Made by a program: the position numbers and the translations under genes. Of a DNA stretch of 37,018 nucleotides, positions 30,680 through 37,018 are shown piece after piece (position 1 is the first letter of the stretch; every line of letters starts with the position of its first letter). The stretch spans positions 1-37,018 of the forward strand of contig JAOQAO010000081.1 in the NCBI GenBank assembly GCA_025963485.1, written 5' to 3'. Origin of the DNA: Bacteroidota bacterium. Lineage in GTDB: Bacteria; Bacteroidota; Bacteroidia; Chitinophagales; LD1. The notes below the pieces were generated by a model, which had not been told where the DNA came from, did no database searches, and saw nothing but the letters and a program-made list of their open reading frames with translations.

Positions 30680-32329
30680 ATGAATCGTTTCCACTACTTA
30701 ACTGTGCTGTGCGTTGTGCTTCTTATTATGGCTGGTTGCAAAAAGGAGAGTAAAACAAATTCCAATAATGGCAGTCACTCATCCGGATACAATTTCGGCA
30801 CAGAGAATGTCGCCACTGTACCCAAGGTGCTCAATACCCGGAACCTCGGCGCTACCAATGCTACCCTGCCTTCTTCGTATTTTCTGTATAACTACCTGCC
30901 GCCTATAGGTGACCAGGGCCAGTACGGTACCTGTATCGGATGGTCCACTGCATATTATACTAAAACTGCGCTGGAGGCGGTAGCAAATAGTTATAGCACT
31001 GCGCAGCTCGCCAGTGCGGATCATCAGATGAGTGCCAAAGATCTGTTTACCGCCATAGCGGACAATCAGAAAGGCGCCAACTGTGACGGTACCAACTATG
31101 ATGCGGCGCTGACTGTGATGCAGACGAGGGGCGTGGCATCGCTGACCAGTGTACCGTATACCAATCTGGGCAGCTGCTCGCAGTCCGGATCGTCTGGCAG
31201 CACTGATGCCGGCAATCACAAAATAGTTTCATACAGAGCGCTGCAGGACCAGACAGTGGCGCAGTATGTCGCTGATGTCAAGCAGAGCCTCGTCAATAAT
31301 CAGCCGGTCATGGTCGGTGTGGGAGAAGGCCCGGGTTTCCAGAATTGGACCGGCACAGGTGTCATGACCGCAGGGTTTGATCCGTGCGGTGGTGGCAATC
31401 CATGCGGAGGTCATGCACAGACCATCGTGGGCTATGATGATAGCAAAGGTGCAGGCGGCGCATTCCGGGTGATCAACTCATGGAATACTACCTGGGGCGA
31501 TAATGGTTACTACTGGGTGGACTACAACTTTATGTTTAATACCCTCGCTCTGAAAGACAATTCCGGAGCGTATTCTATTTTCGTCGCTTCAAACTCGACA
31601 TCGACAGATACGACAACCCCCAATCCTAATCAGACCCCTACTACCGGTGTGGATCTCGCACCATGGGTGGAGAGCGATGTGAATACTGCAACCGGATCCA
31701 TACCGACCAGGCAGGCTGTTTACAACGTCTACAATCTCGGTACAGGTACAGCAAGTGCCTCGACTCCATGGGGGTTATATTATGTTTATTACAATGCCTA
31801 TAACGCAAATGACTATGGTGTGATATTCCATGACGATTTTGACCGTAACGTATCTACCTTTCAGTGCAGTACTACGATCAATTATTGCGAATTCAACCTT
31901 GATATTCCTTCCTCAGGTGATTTTGCTACGCAGGCATTCGGTACGCCTACCCTTTATCAGAACTATACCATGCCCAACATTACTGGCTACTACTACCTGA
32001 TGATCGTGGCAGATGCCGGAGGCGTACTCGGAGATGCGGATTATGACAATAACATTTTCTACGTCAACTATGACCCTATATATTTCACCAATGGTTTTTA
32101 CAAGACGGGAGGATCTTCCGTTCCTGACTTTAATAATAACCTAAGCCCGGAAAAGCAAGTGCTTAAAAAGAATGTATACAATACTGCTGTGACCAACAAG
32201 CATCCTAATGCTTATTCTCCGCGTGAGATCAGGACATTCCTGAAAGCTAAAAAGGCCAGCGGCGAGCTCGACGCAAAGGTAAGGGAACAGCAAACTATAA
32301 ACGGCGGCGCAGTGGGCGGTCATCATTGA
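30680..32329 (+). CDS. Papain-family (C1A) cysteine protease lipoprotein
   Basis: This 549-residue protein is an exported lipoprotein (lipobox 'MAGC', Cys20). Residues about 70-300 are a papain-like domain. Gln79 and Cys85 lie in 'GDQGQYGTCIGW', six apart as in papain's oxyanion Gln and nucleophile. His245 is in 'CGGHAQTIVGYDD' and Asn267 in 'VINSWNTTWGDNGYYWVDY'. The protein starts directly with the short spacer before the catalytic domain and seems to lack a long inhibitory propeptide. The C-terminal about 230 residues are a beta-rich region ('VDLAPWVESDVN', 'NFYYVNYDPIYF'-like), possibly a CARDB-type binding domain. It should act on the cell surface or in the periplasm. Confidence 0.85.
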   Translation: MNRFHYLTVLCVVLLIMAGCKKESKTNSNNGSHSSGYNFGTENVATVPKVLNTRNLGATNATLPSSYFLYNYLPPIGDQGQYGTCIGWSTAYYTKTALEAVANSYSTAQLASADHQMSAKDLFTAIADNQKGANCDGTNYDAALTVMQTRGVASLTSVPYTNLGSCSQSGSSGSTDAGNHKIVSYRALQDQTVAQYVADVKQSLVNNQPVMVGVGEGPGFQNWTGTGVMTAGFDPCGGGNPCGGHAQTIVGYDDSKGAGGAFRVINSWNTTWGDNGYYWVDYNFMFNTLALKDNSGAYSIFVASNSTSTDTTTPNPNQTPTTGVDLAPWVESDVNTATGSIPTRQAVYNVYNLGTGTASASTPWGLYYVYYNAYNANDYGVIFHDDFDRNVSTFQCSTTINYCEFNLDIPSSGDFATQAFGTPTLYQNYTMPNITGYYYLMIVADAGGVLGDADYDNNIFYVNYDPIYFTNGFYKTGGSSVPDFNNNLSPEKQVLKKNVYNTAVTNKHPNAYSPREIRTFLKAKKASGELDAKVREQQTINGGAVGGHH

Positions 32330-32443
32330 TAGTATTTCCGTAGCCTGCAAAATATATACAGGTCAGTGGCAGAAACTAAGTATTTTGGCACTGGCCTGTT
32401 TTGATAAATTACAATTGATAAAACTATTTTTCAAACCCATTCT

Positions 32444-33373
32444 ATGCATATGTTCACCCGTCTCATCATCTGTTTTGCTTTCTGCTTTTCGTTTTACTCC
32501 TGCTCATCTATCGGGGACCAGAAGGTCAGCAGCGAAAAGCTCCGGGCGCATCTGAGTCTTGGAGAGGATGTTTCTTATAAGGGTTACACGATCACAGGAG
32601 ACTTTGACCTGATAGATACCGGGCATGCTGTAGCGGTCTCTCCGGTCATCAGCGATGTGTATATCCGGTCAGCTATCGTATTCAGAAACTGCACCTTCAA
32701 AGGTAAGCTGATGGCCTCCCGGCGGACTGGCGCGCAGGGTTATACCGCTACATTTGGCCGGACCATCTTCTTTGAGGATTGCGTGTTTGACGATGAGGTC
32801 AACTTCGAAGGCGCCACAGTCAATGGCATCTGCAACTTCCTCAAATGCACCTTCAAAAAAGGAGGCCTTTTCAACCGGGCTACGTTCAATGGGATGGCGT
32901 CATTTACCAACTGCGCCTTTATGGAGGATGCGGGTTTTCAGCAGTGCAGTTTTGCGGGCAATAGCTATTTCAATGAATCGCATTTCTACAGGGCAGGATT
33001 TTTTCAGAACTCTTACTTCTACCGGGAGTTTACATTCAACATGGTCAATTGTGATGGCTATATGGATTTCTCGCTGGCCAGTTTTTATTCGATAGCAAAT
33101 TGCAATTATGCCCATTTTAAAAAGAATGCAGTATTCAATGATGCCAGCTTTCGCGGCAAAACGCAGTTTGTGGGATCCGAATTCGTCCGGGCGGAATATG
33201 AAGGCTGCTTATTTTATTCCCGCAGCAATTTTGACAAATCAACTTTCAGCGAGAGCCTGACTCTGAAGGATGCTAAATTCCTATCCTCCAGGCCTCAGAC
33301 CACAGGCTACAAAGCCAGCAAGCTCGATATCAGCGGCGCTGAGGTAAGCGGCGCGAAGATGACAGAGTTCTAA
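32444..33373 (+). CDS. Pentapeptide-repeat-like lipoprotein
   Basis: This 309-residue protein has a signal peptide ending in 'FYSC' (Cys20), a relaxed lipobox. Residues about 75-290 are tandem five-residue-type coils with central aromatic or hydrophobic residues: 'FRNCTFKGKL', 'FEDCVFDDEVNFEGA', 'FLKCTFKKGGLFNRATF' and 'FNDASFRGKTQFVGSEF'. This fits a right-handed quadrilateral beta-helix of the pentapeptide repeat family, here Phe/Cys-rich. Cytosolic members can mimic DNA (gyrase), but this one is exported, so that role is unlikely. A second start six bases on (MFTRLI) is equally possible. Function unknown. Confidence 0.82.
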   Translation: MHMFTRLIICFAFCFSFYSCSSIGDQKVSSEKLRAHLSLGEDVSYKGYTITGDFDLIDTGHAVAVSPVISDVYIRSAIVFRNCTFKGKLMASRRTGAQGYTATFGRTIFFEDCVFDDEVNFEGATVNGICNFLKCTFKKGGLFNRATFNGMASFTNCAFMEDAGFQQCSFAGNSYFNESHFYRAGFFQNSYFYREFTFNMVNCDGYMDFSLASFYSIANCNYAHFKKNAVFNDASFRGKTQFVGSEFVRAEYEGCLFYSRSNFDKSTFSESLTLKDAKFLSSRPQTTGYKASKLDISGAEVSGAKMTEF

Positions 33374-33462
33374 GATTTCGGATGTTGGATTTGGGATTTC
33401 GGGCGATTGGGAATTTTGTGTATTCACTATTCTCTACTCTTTAGTATCTATTCCCTATTTCA
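33374..33462. repeat. Two period-7 tracts before the 33477 gene
   Basis: GATTTCG, GATGTTG, GATTTGG, GATTTCG (33374-33401) are followed by TATTCAC, TATTCTC, TACTCTT, TAGTATC, TATTCCC, TATTTCA (33421-33462). The first is purine-rich and the second pyrimidine-rich on the same strand. Together they fill almost the whole 103-base spacer. Confidence 0.8.
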
Positions 33463-33463
33463 C

Positions 33464-33471
33464 TACCTTTA
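33464..33471 (+). promoter_or_regulatory. TACCTTTA box adjoining the 33477 start codon
   Basis: TACCTTTA is identical to the box before the 18478 gene, but it ends only five bases before the ATG. If it works as a -7 element the mRNA would be leaderless; otherwise it is chance within the repeat tract. Confidence 0.3.
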
Positions 33472-33476
33472 CTGCC

Positions 33477-34001
33477 ATGCAAGCCTCCACTGTCAATGAG
33501 CTGAAAAAAGAGCTCACGCATCTCACACCCAAAGAACTCATCGAGCTATGTACGCGCCTCGCGCGGTTCAAGAAAGAGAATAAGGAACTGCTGACCTACC
33601 TGCTGTTTGAAGCACATGATGAGCGCGCCTTTGTGGTGAGTGTGAAAGCGCATATAGACGAGGAGATAGATGCCATACCAAAAGACAATAACCTTTACCT
33701 CATCAAAAAGTCCCTGCGCAAGATACTGCGCACAGTGTCAAAGTATATACGATTCTCCGGAAATAAGATCACGGAGATAGAACTGCTCATCCACTACCTG
33801 ACAGCGATCAAAGACTCCGGCATCCCCATACACAAAAGCCAGGTCCTGACGAATCTCTATGAGATGCAGCTCAAGAAGATCAATAAGGTGCTGCCTACCC
33901 TACACGAAGATCAACAGTACGACTATGGCAAGCTGATAGAAGAGCTAAAAGTGCATGCTGATAAAGGACTGCTGAGTTCATTCTTTAAGAAGCTGAGGTG
34001 A
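33477..34001 (+). CDS. Helical hypothetical protein
   Basis: The 174-residue soluble protein is almost entirely alpha-helical and Lys/Glu-rich: 'ELKKELTHLTPKELIELCTRLARFKKENKELLTYLLFEA' forms a long helical N-terminus, then 'YLIKKSLRKILRTVSKYI', and it ends 'SSFFKKLR'. I do not recognise a named domain. Repeat-rich spacers flank it on both sides (period 7 upstream, period 8 downstream). A housekeeping or structural role is possible; nothing shows it. Confidence 0.72.
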   Translation: MQASTVNELKKELTHLTPKELIELCTRLARFKKENKELLTYLLFEAHDERAFVVSVKAHIDEEIDAIPKDNNLYLIKKSLRKILRTVSKYIRFSGNKITEIELLIHYLTAIKDSGIPIHKSQVLTNLYEMQLKKINKVLPTLHEDQQYDYGKLIEELKVHADKGLLSSFFKKLR

Positions 34002-34012
34002 TGATTTGTGGC

Positions 34013-34052
34013 GATCGGGAAATCGGGAATACAGGGAATCGGGTAATACAAG
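34013..34052. repeat. Period-8 tract between convergent genes
   Basis: GATCGGGA, AATCGGGA, ATACAGGG, AATCGGGT, AATACAAG in tandem. AATCGGGTAATACA within it also occurs at 13332-13345 after arsC. Confidence 0.8.
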
Positions 34053-34072
34053 GTATGGTTTAAGCCCGATCA

Positions 34073-35320
34073 TCAGGTTTCCGGATCAGTCGATAACTTT
34101 TTAATATTGCCCGCGATCACATTTTTCTCCGCGGTGGTCTTGGCGAGGCTCAGTGCAGTTTGATAATGCTCCAGCGCCTTTGCATTATCGATATCGGTAT
34201 ATAGGTTTCCGAGGAGGGTATGGTAAAGGTGGTAATCTGCGAGTTGCTTCAGCTTTTCAGCTTCGGTGATGGCCTCCATTTTATGGTTGGCCTTGGAGAG
34301 GGCGTAGGTGCGGTTGAGCGCCGCGATGGGGGAGTACTCGATGAGCAGGAGGCGGTTGTATAGTTGCAGGATGCTTTCCCACTTTTCTTTGGTATCCGTT
34401 TTCTGTGTGTGCCAGTAGGCGATAGCAGCTTCGATGTGATATTTTGTAAGTTGTTTTTGCGGCTCGGCGAGGCGCATGTACTCTATACCTTTCATGATCA
34501 GCTCCTGGTCCCAGAGTTTCTCGTCCTGCTCTTCGTAGAGGATGATGTCGCCCTTTTGGTCCGTGCGCGCTTCAAAGCGCGATGCGTGGAAGCACATCAG
34601 CGACAACAGCGCATTTGCCGGAGGCGTATCGGTCTGCGCGTTCTGCGTGAGCAGCAGGCAGAGGCGCATAGCCTCGACACAGAGGTCCTTACGGAGTGTG
34701 GTGTTTTGCGATGAGGAGTAGTAGCCTTCGCTGAAAAGTAAATATAGTGTCCTGAGCACATTCTCCATGCGGGCATTTATTTCTGCCAGTGCAGGGAGCT
34801 CTATTTTTATGTTGTCGTTTCGCAGTTTTTCTTTTGCGCGTGCCAGGCGTTTGTAGATCGTTTCTTTATTGGTGAGGAAAGCATCTGCTATCTCCTCCAC
34901 ACCAAATCCGCAAAGGATATTCAGCGCGAGCCCTATCTGGGCTTCGCTCGATATATCCGGGTGGCAGGTGGCAAACATCATCTGCAGCTGGCTGTCATTG
35001 ATATTCTGGTGAGAGAGGTCTATCTCCATATCGGAGGCACTGTGCGCGGCTTGTTTTACCTCGACAGAGATTTTATCAGAGAAGTTTTTATTGCGCCGCA
35101 GTGCATCTATTGCTTTGTTTTTCGCAACGCGATATAGCCATGCGGTGGGATTAGGCGGGAGGCCTTTGATAGGCCATGACTCTGATGCGAGCAGGAAGGT
35201 ATCGCTCACGATATCCTCTGCCATCTCTATATGCCCGATACCAAAGAGCCGGCAGAGCACGGAGACGATCTTGCCGTATTCTGTGCGGAATAGATGGGGG
35301 ATGAGCTCGGTCTGCTGCAT
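34073..35320 (-). CDS. ECF42-type RNA polymerase sigma factor
   Basis: The 415-residue protein has an ECF sigma core: region 2 at about 10-80 ('MAEDIVSDTFLLASESW...GLPPNPTAWLYRVAKNKAIDALRR') and region 4 at about 110-165 ('IADAFLTNKETIYKRLARAKEKLR'). A long helical C-terminal extension with 'LNRTYALSKANHKMEAITEAE' and 'HTLLGNLYTDIDNAKALEHYQ' (TPR-like) follows. This architecture, plus a neighbouring DGPF/YCII gene, is the ECF42 group, which lacks an anti-sigma factor and is thought to be controlled by its own C-terminal domain. It directs transcription of unknown targets, probably including the DGPF gene. A terminator separates the two genes. Confidence 0.9.
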   Translation of the reverse strand: MQQTELIPHLFRTEYGKIVSVLCRLFGIGHIEMAEDIVSDTFLLASESWPIKGLPPNPTAWLYRVAKNKAIDALRRNKNFSDKISVEVKQAAHSASDMEIDLSHQNINDSQLQMMFATCHPDISSEAQIGLALNILCGFGVEEIADAFLTNKETIYKRLARAKEKLRNDNIKIELPALAEINARMENVLRTLYLLFSEGYYSSSQNTTLRKDLCVEAMRLCLLLTQNAQTDTPPANALLSLMCFHASRFEARTDQKGDIILYEEQDEKLWDQELIMKGIEYMRLAEPQKQLTKYHIEAAIAYWHTQKTDTKEKWESILQLYNRLLLIEYSPIAALNRTYALSKANHKMEAITEAEKLKQLADYHLYHTLLGNLYTDIDNAKALEHYQTALSLAKTTAEKNVIAGNIKKLSTDPET

Positions 35321-35347
35321 GATTATGTTAGGAAATTAATACAAGCA

Positions 35348-35392
35348 CACGGATGACACGGATAAAACTGATTTAATGGATAAAGGATAAAT
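35348..35392. repeat. Period-9 tract upstream of the sigma factor gene
   Basis: CACGGATGA, CACGGATAA, AACTGATTT, AATGGATAA, AGGATAAAT in tandem. ACACGG at its start can pair with CCGTGT at 35408-35413. It lies 28 bases upstream of the sigma factor start codon. Confidence 0.7.
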
Positions 35393-35422
35393 CCAGTCAT
35401 CTGCGACCGTGTATTTACTAAA

Positions 35423-35452
35423 AGCGCCTCCTGATATAATGCAGGAGGCGCT
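35423..35452 (-). terminator. Intrinsic terminator after the DGPF/YCII gene
   Basis: AGCGCCTCCTG and CAGGAGGCGCT form a perfect 11-bp stem with an eight-base loop. On the minus strand it is followed by TTTTAGT. It lies between the DGPF stop and the sigma factor start. Confidence 0.85.
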
Positions 35453-35468
35453 GTAAATTTAATAGGTT

Positions 35469-35819
35469 TTACTCGATGGGCCATATCCTGCGCACTTCTA
35501 CGCTGCCACCGGGGGCGTTGAGGATCGGGCATCCATTAGCGAGTTCGGTAGCTTCCTCCAGGGAGTCCGCGCGGACGATGGTGAAGCCTCCGACAGCCTC
35601 CTTGGTCTCTACATAGGGGCCGTCCGTTACGACATTATTGGCGCGTACTACCTTGCCCTCCATGTGCAGGCGCTGGCCTCCGTTTACGAGTTTGTTTTGC
35701 GCCGTGATACCACCTATCCAGTCCATCCATTTTTTCATGTTCTCCTGCATCTGCTCCGGAGATGGCGGGGCCTGTGTGGCAGGCGGGTTCATCCTGAATA
35801 CTAAAAGGAAATCGCTCAT
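35469..35819 (-). CDS. YCII/DGPF domain protein
   Basis: This 116-residue cytoplasmic protein has the family layout: 'FLLVFRMNP...PEQMQENMKKWMDWIGG' at the front, 'VVTDGPYVETKEAVGGFTIV' (DGPY in place of DGPF) in the centre and 'SLEEATELANGCPI' near the end. The YCII fold resembles dimeric alpha+beta barrel proteins. DGPF proteins co-occur with ECF42 sigma factors and are regarded as their likely targets; their biochemical role is not settled. It lies upstream of the sigma gene, in the same direction, with a terminator between. Confidence 0.9.
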   Translation of the reverse strand: MSDFLLVFRMNPPATQAPPSPEQMQENMKKWMDWIGGITAQNKLVNGGQRLHMEGKVVRANNVVTDGPYVETKEAVGGFTIVRADSLEEATELANGCPILNAPGGSVEVRRIWPIE

Positions 35820-35938
35820 TGTTGTTGGTTTTTGATGTGAATAATTTTTGTCGTCAGTGGTATGACGAACGGCTCATCCGGTTTTGGACAGCCAAGCAAA
35901 AATATTTTTCTCTCAAACCGAAATCGCAGGCGGACTAA

Positions 35939-36382
35939 TTATGCCGCCGGTTTATTTTTCAGGACGAAGCGGTGGTAAAAGAAGGCGAAGCATAAGGCCG
36001 TAAGTACACCCTCGAGCGTATGATAGCCGGAGTCATACCAGAATACAATCCCGGGCATTTTGAATGTCGCTACCTCGATCATACCTCCCTGCAGGCCATC
36101 CCAGAAGAAGCCTACGATAGCGCCAAAGATGATAGCTGTTTTGGCCAGCCCCCAGCCGTAGTGCCGCGATGTGTACTCATAGTATATAGGCAGGAAATAA
36201 GACTGGAATACCATGTAGAAAACAAATGCCAGCGCGATGAGCGGGATGATATAGACCTCACGCTGTATGGCGCCGATCTGCTCTTTGAAGAAACTGCCCA
36301 TGATGATCTCATGGAATACATAGCCGAGATTGAAAATCACAATGTAGGTGACGAGGCCGCCGATGAGGAAATACTTTTTCAT
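35939..36382 (-). CDS. Small four-helix membrane protein
   Basis: This 147-residue protein has four predicted membrane helices (about 5-23, 46-68, 80-100, 118-138). Polar connectors include 'FHEIIMGSFFKEQIGAIQRE' and 'WDGLQGGMIEVATFKMPG'. The pattern recalls DUF1761/DUF2177-like small membrane proteins but I cannot assign it. The start at 36382 gives the typical 'MKKYF' before the first helix. It lies 24 bases downstream of the SDR stop and upstream of the DGPF gene on the same strand. Confidence 0.75.
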   Translation of the reverse strand: MKKYFLIGGLVTYIVIFNLGYVFHEIIMGSFFKEQIGAIQREVYIIPLIALAFVFYMVFQSYFLPIYYEYTSRHYGWGLAKTAIIFGAIVGFFWDGLQGGMIEVATFKMPGIVFWYDSGYHTLEGVLTALCFAFFYHRFVLKNKPAA

Positions 36383-36406
36383 GATTTGGGTTTTATGGTT
36401 TAGTGG

Positions 36407-37018
36407 TTAATTCCTGGTAGGGGAGAGCGTTGCGGGTTTCATAGCACTCAGTGGTCCTGTACTGCCCATGATACCCACCATCATTTTGCGGCTCATCAGC
36501 CGTTGGAAAAATACCATCATGCGGTTCATAGCGCCCGAGATGACTTTGGGTTTGCTCCTTTTTTCTATTGCACGCACCAGTTCCTTTGCTACCTGCACCG
36601 GGGTCTGTGTGATAGCATTGGGAAACATCCCATCCGATCCTCCTGATATAGTGTGAAAGGCAGTCTGCGTCACGCCGGGGCAGAAGGCCATGACATAGAC
36701 GCCACGGTCTTTATTCTCCCACCAGAGCGATTCGGTGAAGATGGTCACGTAGGCCTTCGTACCTGCATACACTGCGGAGCCGGGGCAGGCCGTCGTGCCG
36801 AGGACGGACGCTACATTGACGAGGGTGTCGCCTTTGCGCGCATGCTGGAGATAGGTGAGTGAGAGTTTGGTGAGAGCGGTCATATTGAGATTCATCATCG
36901 CGGCCTGCTCCGGCATGGCCAGCTCCTCGAAGCGGCCGTACATACCGACGCCTGCGTTATTGATGAGTACATCATAGTGGTTTGCGGCGAGGTGGTCGGA
37001 GACTATGTGCACGTCGTC
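36407..37018 (-). CDS. Short-chain dehydrogenase/reductase, cut by right edge
   Basis: The reading frame is open to the window end; the ORF-track Met is an internal GTG Val. Visible are 'LINNAGVGMYGRF' (NNAG), 'LVNVASVLGTTACPG...YAGTKAY' (catalytic Ser, Tyr, Lys) and 'MAFCPGVTQTAFH'. The dinucleotide-binding 'TGxxxGIG' front lies outside the window. The C-terminal 'RLMSRKMMVGIMG' matches the SDR at 26648-27445, so they are paralogues. The downstream membrane protein gene may be in the same operon. Substrate unknown. Confidence 0.85.
   Translation of the reverse strand, partial: DDVHIVSDHLAANHYDVLINNAGVGMYGRFEELAMPEQAAMMNLNMTALTKLSLTYLQHARKGDTLVNVASVLGTTACPGSAVYAGTKAYVTIFTESLWWENKDRGVYVMAFCPGVTQTAFHTISGGSDGMFPNAITQTPVQVAKELVRAIEKRSKPKVISGAMNRMMVFFQRLMSRKMMVGIMGSTGPLSAMKPATLSPTRN

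Noticed and set aside
1-37018. tRNA, rRNA or known riboswitch
   Set aside because: I scanned for conserved tRNA T-loop words and strong rRNA segments and found none; this was by eye, so weak candidates could be missed.

Overview
The window looks like chromosomal DNA of a free-living member of the Bacteroidota, probably near the Chitinophagaceae (phylum confident, family inferred). The evidence is: several secreted proteins ending in the type IX secretion (T9SS) type A sorting domain (a 'YPNP' start, then a short beta-sandwich with 'GIYVL' or 'GVYTLTVKH' endings); many lipoproteins; few obvious Shine-Dalgarno sequences; and promoter-like TAnnTTTG boxes, some with TTTG about 19 nt upstream. I see no rRNA, tRNA, CRISPR array, insertion sequence, integrase or phage structural gene. 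The window is ordinary but accessory-rich chromosome.

Layout. 1-11.4 kb is a cell-envelope/secretome region: small lipoproteins, a DinB-like protein, a minus-strand cluster of a large T9SS-exported metzincin-type zinc protease followed by two small lipoproteins, a decayed T9SS cargo gene, and two tandem paralogous T9SS cargo proteins with Ig/PKD-like modules. 11.6-14.1 kb is an arsenic locus: arsR, arsM, a thioredoxin-type arsC and a MIP channel with an NIP-like pore. There is no ArsB/Acr3 pump in view, and two near-identical palindromes precede arsR and arsM. 14.1-18.4 kb holds a TPR protein, a JmjC-like putative Fe(II)/2-oxoglutarate oxygenase, a purple-acid-phosphatase-like enzyme, an orphan DnaA domain IV-like protein and a CsbD-like stress protein.

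18.4-23.9 kb holds a T9SS protein with YD-like repeats, three tandem TPR paralogues and a SanA/DUF218 protein. 24.1-30.4 kb holds a small putative DNA-binding regulator with a partner ORF, an ERG4/ERG24-type sterol reductase homologue, a ParE/RelE-type toxin-antitoxin pair, an SDR oxidoreductase, a DUF1304 membrane protein, PPK2, a GH76 mannanase-like enzyme and a small secreted protein. 30.7-37.0 kb holds a papain-family lipoprotein, a pentapeptide-repeat lipoprotein, a helical hypothetical protein, an ECF42-type sigma factor with its DGPF/YCII companion, a small membrane protein and an SDR gene cut by the right edge.

The most unusual pattern lies between the genes. At least eight spacers carry degenerate tandem words with a fixed period of 7 bases (8 or 9 at a few loci). 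The word differs between loci, and several tracts are arranged as inverted pairs around a loop. The other leading candidates for follow-up are the JmjC-like protein, the orphan DnaA domain IV protein with a structured leader, the pump-less arsenic operon, and the tandem TPR triplet with a near-parS 16-mer in front of its second copy. I did not find one clear, complete and unknown multi-gene system.
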